NCBI GenBank assembly: GCA_014885115.2
Contig: WKLE02001802.1
Coordinates: 1-38,641, forward strand
Length of the DNA: 38,641 bases
DNA from: Asterionellopsis glacialis
Lineage: Eukaryota; Bacillariophyta; Plagiogrammaphyceae; Rhaphoneidales; Asterionellopsidaceae
Direction of reading: 5' to 3'
The notes beneath the pieces were generated by a model. That model had not been told where the DNA came from, made no database searches, and saw only the letters and a program-made list of their open reading frames with translations. Both the position numbers and the translations under genes were made by a program. Below are positions 21,051 to 30,802 of this stretch, piece after piece (the first letter of the stretch is position 1; each line of letters starts with the position of its first letter).

Positions 21051-24000
21051 ATGACAATGACGACGGATCATCCTCTGCCTGAACAACGGCCCCCTTCACC
21101 AACAGTTTCAATTTCTTCTAGTATAGCATCGTCACAAAAAGATGTCTCAGCAACAAGAGTCCTTCATCAGTTATTATCAATCCCAACGAATCGGTCATGC
21201 GCTGAATGTCGATCAACTTTGGTGGACTCGTCACAAATCCAAATTTCCTTCTCACCCAGTCTTGGACTTGAGAATACTGCTAAATCACCAAAGATGAATA
21301 ACGGTGACAGTGATCAGGTACAACCGATTCAATCAGCAGCTGTACGGAGTTTTCAATTTCATCATGATTTCTTTGCCCCTCCCACAGTGAAAGAAGAGAA
21401 ACAACAACAACAATTTTTACATCAAAAGAAGAAAGAATCAACCGACCCAGCCATTCGAGCAGTCCAACTTACGGGAGGACACGGTGTTTTTCTTTGCCAG
21501 GCATGTGGTTCTGCCCATAGGACCTTGGGCTCTAACATAGCCATGGTTAGATCAATACAGGATATAGCGGCTTTTACACCTAGACGATTAGACTTTTTGT
21601 CAAGTGCTGGTGGGAATGCTCGATCATGGGCTGTTTTTGAAGCATATATACCAGAAACATGGCAAGCTCGACGACCAACGAATATGAGTACCTCGGTTGA
21701 ACGTGAAATGTATTGCCGTGCCAAATATCAAGTTTTAGCATTTTTAACACCACCGCATGGACCGTTAAGTTCTGATGCATGGTTACGACTATTATCGAAT
21801 GAAAGCAATCGGTATCTGGAACGATGGAACGATGCAAATAACTTGGGTCATATTGATCGGTTGACTATCCACCGAAGAATGTCCGAAACAGGGGAGAAGC
21901 CTTCTCTCGCCGGTCGTGTCGTTCCACTTCCAAATCGATTGGTTGATTATTTTTGTGTCATTGGACATAGCAGTCAGCTATCTGCAGGTTTTGATCACAA
22001 ATCCGTACCTAGTCTATTCTCACCAGACCAGTTATCGTTAGAACCAGTACTGGTAGATTGCTACCCAGCCGTGGATGCTCATGGCGAATTAGACTTTCCA
22101 GAACATGTGTCCAAATTTGTATTCCCAGATGGTGTACATCCATTAGAAACACGAGCTGCACCCAAGTTTTTTACGTTTGTTTTAACAACGTCATCTGGTG
22201 TTAAATTGTATGGTGCTGCATTGCATGTATACGATGAATCGATGGAAACAGAAGAATTGATAGATGTATTGGATGTTTCAGACTATGATGGAGCTTTGCC
22301 ACCCTTCCTTATTGATGAAAATCAATCGTCTGATATTGTGTTCCTTCCGAAGTGTTTGGTAGTGATTTCACACTATCCTTTCTTCAATGCGTGGAGGAGT
22401 TTCTTAATCCAACTGTACCGTATCTCTCTTGTGGAGTCACCACTTCCCATAGAACGGTACATTGTAAACTTTGTTTCGGAGGTGCCATTGCCACCGCAGG
22501 GGAAGCTTGAAATTAAGTTTGGTTTCACTCGTGATAGTCAATGGTCAATATCACGACCACCTCCAAATAAGCTTCCAATCGCTGACTTTTCCTACCGACC
22601 ATTATTCGCTTCGTTATCAGTTGAAAATATCATGGTTCTAATTGGTTGTTTGTTGGAAGAGACGCCTATAGCACTTTGTTGTAATCATTACTCACTGTTG
22701 ACTCCGGTAGCTGAGGCATTACTCAGTCTACTGTTCCCATTTGTATGGCAGGGAATTTATTTACCAATCATGCCACTTTCAATGTCAGACATTTTGGAAG
22801 CCCCTGTTCCCTTCTTGGTTGGACTTCATTCGAAGTATTTGGTACAAAGAAAGCCTAGTGATCGACCACAGGGAGTAGTCTTTGTTGATCTTGATTCAGA
22901 TATAGTTCACTTGGGATTTGATGGTGATGATATTCGACGGACACCAGCTCTTCCGGAGAAAGAGGCTGCTAAACTTAAGGCCAAGCTTGAACAATATGGA
23001 AGCATGGTATATATTATCCCGGAACTAAGGAAGAAAGAAGAAGGAATCACAACAGGAAGTGGGGATGTTTTACAAAATGTAGACAGACAATTTTATGCTC
23101 ACAAGAATTACTACTACAGTACAGCACAAGGCATTTTCCGTTCGAAAACATTTGCAAAAGCGGATCAAGCGTTTTGGGATGATGAGATGTTGATGACAAT
23201 AAGTGCCTTCTCGTCGGAACAAGGACAATTGGCATCTAAAACACAGTCTGAAAAAGATAATGGATCAAAGCTGAAAAAGATGAGGTTCCGAAAAGGCAAA
23301 GGCTCGGCTTCCGCTACCATCAAGGAAGACAGTCCCCGAAATACATCAAGTGGACATATGTTGGATCTTCGAGAGGTGTGTATTTAAAAACAAGATGATC
23401 AATTTGATTTCGGACTTGTTGACGTATCTCACATAACTTTTTGCTTTTTCAATTCTGTTTTTTTTCCTACCAGTCAAACGGCTTTTCTAGTAAAGAAATT
23501 AGAAGTGCTTTCCTAAGGTTCTTTGTTACCATTTTTAGAAACTACGAAAAGTTCGTCGTTGAGGATGAGGGGTCGTCGGGGGTCGACATGTTCCGCCGTG
23601 AAGATTTCATGAATGACTTTAACTACTATTTTTCACTCAGCACTGTTCAACGTGAGTACCTTGGACGAGTTCTTGAATCTCAAATGTTTCAACGTTTTCT
23701 GGATTTACGACAGTCAAATCCATATGATGCTGATGTTTTATTTTTCAATGAGTCGATCACTGAAAAAAATAATAGATCCAAGAAAACCACCCTGACGAGC
23801 GGTAAGAAGGCAACTCCTTTTTTAGATGATAAAACTTGCGACATCACAGAAACATTCATTCCTACTCCTCCATCAAACTGGGGCTTACCAGATGATGGTC
23901 GACAGTATAGTTATGCGAGTGGCTTTCCAAAATTGGATCAGGCGTTAATGGGTAAAGTACGTACTCCGAAACAGTTCATTCAGAAGGGAAGGTCGGCAAG

Positions 24001-25917
24001 GTTGTTACACAAGCCATCGTCGAGTTTTTTGACGAAACAACGAGAAGTCTTTACCAAGGCAATGAAACCATTGGCACCCATTTCACAAATGGCATCAAAC
24101 GTGGGGCAGAATACTATGCGCAAGGTGAGAGATGTAGAATGGGCTATCTTTGCATTAGCTCACAGAAATGCAAGTGTTCCCGCACCTCTCATTGCCAGAA
24201 AGCCATCCAAGGCAAGCAGAAAAGGCTCGCGTTCGAAAGGTTTGGAACGGGATGGTGGGAGTGCCCGATCAATGGATCACGAAAATGAATTGCCATATGC
24301 ACAGGACCTCATCATATCTGCTCGAAGAAAACAGGGCATCCTATTGGATCAAATCATAAAGATACAGGCGACTATCCGGATGTTTCTTGTTCGTATACGG
24401 CTAAAGAATGGGCGACCATTGAAACCGTTGCCGAATTATAATGCACAGTTTGCCGTAAGTGAAATTGAAGATAACGAATTTGAAGTTGTTGACACCAAGG
24501 CAGTATTGATCCAGCGTAAGCTTCGGGCTATGCATGCCCGAAAGAAATTTCTACGTGCACGAAGTGCTGTTGCATTAATTCAAGGGTACAGTCGCACAAA
24601 CCAAGCTAGGCAACGATTCTTGGCAAGTAAGGCAGGAGCAATACGATTGCAGGCATTATTTCGTGGTCGTCGTGCAAGATTTATATTTTCAACGCTAAAG
24701 ACTCTTGTTTCCAAGGCTCAGGCATTAGTACGAGGTTTCCTCACTAGGAAATCAGTCTTCCACTTAATGAATGAAAGACGGTCTGGATATCGTGTTCAGA
24801 TGGTAGAATTATGGCGTCGAACATTCACTCCATTATCATATCGATCTAAATTTTGGCTTCTTGTAAGTAGTAATGGTTTTGTACATCTCAATTTGCTTGA
24901 AGAAGAATTATCGAGACTTTGGTCCGTGCTCGCCATCAGTGACAGTGAAAGTAGAGAGCTTTCGGCAAGAAGATTGGTTCTACAGAAAGCAGAAGCAATT
25001 GGAATGTCAAATCGTCTCTATGAACAGTTTTTAGAGGTATGTACGCGTTGATGAGATGTATGAGGTCTTTTTTCTCAAAGGTAGAGGCAGGTTAGAAATT
25101 GCATGAGGATCGTGGTTCTCACCCTTGTCTTGTACGTGCGGACATATATTTTCTTTTAGGTCGATGAGATTTTATGTTCAGAGAAGCAGCAGCAAGAATC
25201 GGAACAGAGTGCTACAGGAGGAGGAAATACGACTACAACAATACCATTGTTTCCAGCAGAAAGATCAGAATTATTATCCAAACGCCTTCAAGAAGCCTTT
25301 GATCGTGTACAACGAGAAAAGATGCAACTGTATGAAAAGTTAAATAATTTTGAGGATAAGGATGAACTTTCAAGATTATATAGTAAGTTTGATATATCCT
25401 CCAATGAAAAGGAGAAGAAGGTACATTTGATTGAGTCTATATGGGATCAGTATGCTCATGCCGAGCAATCCGCAACTGTCATGATGACCCTTTTCCCTGA
25501 ATTGATAACCGAAACAACTGATATATACTGGATGAAACCATCTAGAAAGGCAGCCAAACGGTTCAATGTAAAGGGAGGAGGTGAAAATTCACTTGTGGCT
25601 CAACCACTTCCTAAATCCATGTGTGTGCATACTAAATTGGAGGCACGTACAAACCTAACCATGAGGACATTGGCACGTGCAAATTTGGTATCATCCAAGG
25701 CAGTAAAGACAACAAATAATGATTCGACAATAGCACATTTACGGCAAAGAGAAGCGATAATGGAAGTCCATGGATATACCAGTTGGGTACAATGTCGGTA
25801 TGTTCTTATTTTAAATTTTCTGTACTTGACGTAGCTAGTTAGGAAGAAAAAGTAATTACATTGTTTACCAACCTCAACAGAAGTCAAGCTCAAATCAGAT
25901 TCAAATTTAGCATGTAG
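21051..25917 (+). CDS. ArfGAP - DENN - IQ multidomain protein (four exons)
   Basis: Exons are 21051..23375, 23474..25036, 25160..25797 and 25881..25917 (37 nt), with GTGTGT/CAG, GTATGT/TAG and GTATGT/CAG introns. Product is 1520 residues. The N-terminus resembles an ArfGAP zinc finger: C50-x2-C53, then C149-x2-C152 in GVFLCQACGSAHRTLGSNIA, with Arg157 at the catalytic-arginine position. A polar insert of about 80 residues splits the finger. uDENN spans about 297-395 (LVDYFCVIG), cDENN about 430-640 (LPKCLVVISHYPFF; LEETPIALCC) and dDENN about 776-860, directly after the first splice (LRE|SNGFSSKEIRSAF). Five IQ-like motifs lie at about 1065-1205 (KIQATIRMFLVRIR; RLQALFRGRRARF; KAQALVRGFLTRK). 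DENN domains are Rab GEFs, ArfGAPs turn off Arf, and IQ motifs bind calmodulin, so a Ca2+-responsive Arf-Rab coupler in membrane traffic is inferred. Confidence 0.88.
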
Positions 25918-25927
25918 TCGCATTCAG

Positions 25928-28814
25928 TCAATCCCTCCATGGTCCTTCAATCATAAGTTTGACATCAATAGGGGGTGTTTCTTTACAGATACATTTCACA
26001 GAAACCTTGGCAAAGACATCAATGGTCACCTTGTTGTTGTCACTCTTGGACTTCTTTTTGGGTTCCATTATAATTCGATTGCTGCCTCCCCCTTTCTCGT
26101 TTCCTGTTCCTCGTCCACTAGAGGATAATGATTTGAATGTGTATCGATCCTTATGCTCATCTAAAAATACCAACGTGGACAAACCAAGTGACGGAACAAA
26201 AACGGTAAATGTTTTTTGACCTACGGATAGTACAACACCCATTTGATGGTGAAGTGGTTGTCGTTTTAAGAACAAGGCCAAAAAGACTCGATCACTACGA
26301 TCTTGTGCTTTTTTAGAAGCCATTTTCTTGTCATTGCAATGTGAGGCAATGGCATGGATTTCAGTTTGTACCAAGGGGAATGAGTCTATAGCATCGGTTC
26401 CATCAATCGTAGCTTGGAGTAACCTATGGACAATGACATCGGCATATCGACGGATAGGACTTGTAAAGTGTGTATAGTATGGGATATGTAATGCAAAATG
26501 ACGCCAGTGTTCTTGTTCAACTTCACCGGCAGCAATATATTCGGCAGGTTGCATGGGTGTCATTAACATTTCTGTAATACATTGAATGATCAATTCATTG
26601 TCACCAAATTCTCTACCTAACCGATTTAAGGATACTTGCAACGCCTTGGATGATTTAGCATCAATATCGAATCCAACACCTGCCTTGGCAACAGTAACAA
26701 CATCGTCTAATCCCTTGGGAAGTGGTGGTGGATGTTTTCGTAACAAGGCTAATCCGCCTGCATGACTAATGAGTCGTTGGGCTACCAAGTAATTCGCTAA
26801 AAGCATGTATTCTTCCACGAGCCGATTCGAATCTCGGATAGGGTACGGTGCACATAACATGGGTGTTTCGCCATCGTCTTCTAATTGGAATGCAAGTTTG
26901 ACCCCATTCAAGGCCAATGCACCGTTCCGGAATCGTAACATCCGTCTAGCCTTGGCAACTACATGCATAAGTCGAACATCTGCAGCAACTTGAGCAATTG
27001 TATGTCCACCTGTAGGCTGTCGACTTTTAGGCCACAGTGTTTCATCAATGTCTTGTGGTCGTTCTTTGCCCGGAACAGCAACTTTCCCTTCAATGATATT
27101 TTGTGCTGTAGCATAATCTAATCTTGCACATGATTTGATGACAGTACGACCATACCATACATCCTCTGGGTGAGATTTCCCATTTGGATGTTCCATGGTA
27201 CCATCTAGATTCATTTTCCATACACAGGAAAAGGCAAGTCGTTCGACATTTTCATTCAAACTACATGCCACCTCGCAAAGTGGACGGGGGAGCATGGGGA
27301 CCGTCCGATCCACAAGGTAGACTGTAGTGGCACGTCTTTGAGCTTCTTCATCTACAGCAGTCCCATGTGGAACAAAGTATGATACATCAGCAATATGAAC
27401 ACCAATTTCAATCCGTCCATCGGGACATTTCTTGATATGCAAGGCATCATCCAAATCCTTGGCTGTGGTTGGATCAATCGTAAAGATACGTTCCTTACGA
27501 TAATCACGACGACCCTTGTACATATCAGGTGTTGGTTTCCATCCTAATTCAAGAGCCGCAGCCATGGTTTCATGAAAGTCACGATCATTTTGTTGTTGCT
27601 GTTGTTCTGGTAAAATGACACCAGATTCAACTGCCTTTTCAACATCCTTCAAGACTGGTGGAGGAAAGTCACCATGGTCTACACCGTGTTCGGTGAGTAA
27701 CGCCATGGTTTCATCTTCTACATTACAGGATGTTCCCATAACTTGTGTATTGACACACGGTGGCCATGGATGATTCTCACCCCAAGATCCGTATACATAT
27801 TCTGCCTTATACAAGGCATTCTCTTCGTCAACTTCCTTGGTACTATTCTTGTTATTGTCATTATTAGTACTAGTAATTCGAGTTTGAACTCGACCTGCAC
27901 ATAAAAAGGCTGGTAGAGATTTGTTGTTTGGTACCAACATTCTACGATTGCCTCTTTTGAGTGTACCGACAATGGTACGACGTGGAGCTTTTGTTCGATA
28001 ACTTTGATCACTAGGGTTCAATTCAGATGGTTGTGTACCTGCTGTTTCCTTGGGTGGTATAACATAAATGACTTTACCCTTTGCCTGATCGGGCAATGGT
28101 TGTGATGATTCGTTATTATTGTTGATGGTCTGACCACCATCAACTCCGGGTATTTGTTGAGGAGCCTTCCTAATAGGAACCAAGGGATTCCATAGACGCA
28201 TTTGATCTGTATCATCTTGCCACATGGCTGGTTCAAGGTCACTCTCATCATTCACATCATTATCGTCATCTAGTTCAAGTTTTGCAACGGCTACAGAAAT
28301 ATCTTTTTCTTCTTCTTCTTTGGTATCTTCCCTACTGTCGGGTTGTTCGTTCATGTTGGAAGATGATGATTCTTCTTTTTCTTCGGGGGGTAGTAATTGT
28401 ACAAATACTAAATCACCATCCAAGGCGCGGTTACGATGCAATGGTGTTTCTATGATTGTATCACGCAATTGACTTCCACGATCACAACTTACAAATGCCA
28501 TGGCGTCCTTTTTAGGTAACACACGTAATCTACCACGAATCAAGGTTGTATCTTTGGCAGCATATCGTTTTAAACATTCTTCATAATTTGCGTATGGTGG
28601 ATACTGGATAGAACCACCTTGGTTGTTGCTGTTGCTATTGCTGTTGCTACTACTGTTATTGCTGGATTTTGATCCTTTTCTATTCCAGTTTCCTCTTGAA
28701 CGATTTTTGCTGCCGTTGCTGTTATTGTTGGTACCATTCGCAACGTTATCATCACCGCCAACAGTAGTTGAACCATTTTGGTGGTTGCGCCTGCCGATAT
28801 TGTTTCTATCCCTG

Positions 28815-28887
<73 letters not shown>

Positions 28888-29089
28888 GATTGTGGTTCTG
28901 TTTCATTCCATTGGGCTGATTATTCTTCTTTTTATTATTATTGTTATTGCTCTTCTTCCTTTGTGAATTCGATTGTTTTTCATCATCAGTTTCAGTCGGT
29001 GGTACCTTTGATGGGTTACGACGATTTCTTGGATGACGATTCTTCGGTATCCCTCCTGTAACTCCTTCTGGATATGAATCGTTATTCAT
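25928..29089 (-). CDS. DIS3L2-type 3'-5' exoribonuclease (RNB family)
   Basis: Single-exon protein of 1053 residues. RNB exonucleases degrade RNA 3' to 5'; DIS3L2 lacks the PIN domain of DIS3 and works in the cytoplasm without the exosome, preferring uridylated RNA. Here no PIN domain is seen. The N-terminus is a low-complexity Asn/Lys-rich region with a long polyAsn tract (about 69-92). CSD1 begins at about 165 (YANYEECLKRYAAKD; ETPLHRNRALDGDLVFVQL), CSD2 contains LVPNNKSLPAFLCAG and AEYVYGSWGENHPWPPC, and a long spacer divides the two. The RNB domain starts at about 537 with FTIDPTTAKDLDDALH, keeping all four metal-binding Asp. The C-terminal S1-like region contains MGVVLSVGQKTFTVFVPSLG. 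Its stop codon is 10 nt from the convergent ArfGAP-DENN stop. A tandem paralogue lies upstream. Confidence 0.93.
28817..28887. repeat. (ATT)n trinucleotide repeat coding polyAsn
   Basis: A pure ATT run of 71 nt, 23 full units plus AT, on the plus strand. Read on the minus strand in frame it encodes the long Asn tract near residues 69-92 of the DIS3L2-type protein. Length is likely polymorphic. Confidence 0.95.
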
Positions 29090-30802
29090 GATTTTAATTC
29101 TTCTCTTCTCTACAAATGAACCGTTCGTATTCGGATTCTCTTGATTCTAGCTTATCTATTGAAAGGGTTCTCTTGCTGATCTTTACAGATTGATTCCGAA
29201 TGTCATGGAACAAAAAGTTGGAGGCTCAGTTGGTATCGATCTCGATCGGCCATCACAGAACAAAAGAGAGCCTCCGCGTGACACACCCACACCACAAAAC
29301 AAAGCAAGAAAGAAAAAAAGCGGGGGAGAAAGGCACACGCACAAAAATGATGTGTGGGAAGGAGAATCTTCATGTACGTACGTACTGGTAATTTCTCTAC
29401 GTGGAGTTTGAAAAATCTGAGACGGGGGGCGCCTCTTGATTGGCGGGTCTATTATTTTTATCTTGTCAATCTTCACAATAGGAAAGAGCCGGCCAGGTAT
29501 CCTCCTGCTAGCTGAATGACGCCCGACTGACTAAGACTCCCATTTCGCGCAATCGAGCTCAATTTTCTCGCTCACTCCCCTGTAGTAAGTACTTCAGGAG
29601 CTACTTCGGGGGTGTAACACTCCCTAGCTGTTGTATGAGAAGAGGAGTGATTTTCAACGCCCATTACATCATAATATATAAAAAATTCAAGTTTTACAAC
29701 ATTACACGACATGTACTGTGAAAAAAATCTTTGCCGTTATTTATTAGGGAATCTTAATTCATGGACTTCTACCAGGTACGATTGCTCTGGGGAGTGGGGA
29801 TGTACCTGGTACCCAAAAAAATGTTATTTTTCAAGATTACCTGGTGTACAGTATATTCTCTAGAGCCTACATTATACGGTATGAGATAATCAAGTCCTTG
29901 GACCAGAACCAGAAGGAATGTATTATTTTTTCTGTATAATATTAATAATTATTCGAGAGTCTACGTAAGCAAATGCCCGGTGGAAATCGTAAAAATTATC
30001 CCCAGAAGTGAGTGATGGACAAATTAAAAAGTTCTTTTTTCATGATAATTTTAGTCTTCTACGTAGGTCTAGAATAATTGAGATGGTGGGGTCCTACTGT
30101 CCTGCAAATCCACGATCAGATTTTTGAAGAAATCACACGTGATTACGAAGTGATTATGTGATTACAGCAGAACGGTTCAATTTAATTAGCATGAATAGGC
30201 GGATTACCTCTGGATCCAATCGTGAATTTGCACACATGCATGCCCTTCAACATTCATTTTCTGATGATGTTATAGTGAAGTCCAAAAGTCTGCGCCAGTG
30301 CCAAAATTTTGACGCTACAGTACCGATACTCATGTGTAGTGCTACCTAGACAATAACATGAGCACTGTATAGCAGTCCTCTCTAGAGAATATCAAAGTAC
30401 AGGGAACTTTAGAAGAAAAAAAACAGCGAAGGAGAAGCTCACGAAATTGTGTGTATATCAACAGTATTACAACTTATAACTTGAAAATGCGGCATAACTG
30501 CATAACTTATTTTAATTTAAACTGAATGAATATAAATAATCTAGGATCGTTGATTGAAAAACATATAAAACAAACATATTTTTTCTTGTTTTCTTCCAAA
30601 GAGGTATAAAGCTGTGTAGGGAGATCAAGTTAATTTCCTTCTCTCCAAGTCTCAATGATATCATGTATATAAAAGATGCCGGATCTGTGTGTAAATGTAA
30701 GAAAAAGTACAAAACTAGCCTTGATGGTACAGTAGCTCGTCAATATTAGGAATTCGTTTCTTGCTTTTGCAGGATGGTTTCTTTGCAACATGGACAAAGC
30801 TT
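29090..30802. other. Intergenic region between the two DIS3L2 paralogues
   Basis: About 1.7 kb. I looked for a remnant of the RNB catalytic domain downstream of the truncated paralogue and saw none. Two exact TACCWGGTA copies (29770, 29803) and a partial one (29838) cluster here, with TACWGTA at 29847, 30316 and 30728. ATG-initiated frames are short and without coding character. Confidence 0.5.
29770..29845. promoter_or_regulatory. Cluster of TACCWGGTA palindromes
   Basis: TACCAGGTA at 29770-29778 and TACCTGGTA at 29803-29811 are separated by 24 nt, and a near copy TACCTGGT follows at 29838-29845, overlapping the approach to a TACAGTA heptamer at 29847. The spacing suggests cooperative factor binding or a small repeated element. 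Both readings are inference. It lies about 680 nt upstream of the DIS3L2 ATG. Confidence 0.45.

Noticed and set aside
28817..28887. Regular repeat considered as a CRISPR-like array
   Set aside because: It is a pure trinucleotide microsatellite with no spacers.
28623..28889. Plus-strand polyLeu/polyTyr/polyIle frames
   Set aside because: Antisense reads of the ATT repeat and Asn-rich region of the DIS3L2 gene.
30600..30802. Possible RNB-encoding exon downstream of the truncated DIS3L2 paralogue
   Set aside because: A GTAAGG donor and a CACACAG acceptor exist, but the acceptor leads to a stop within eight codons and no RNB motif is visible.
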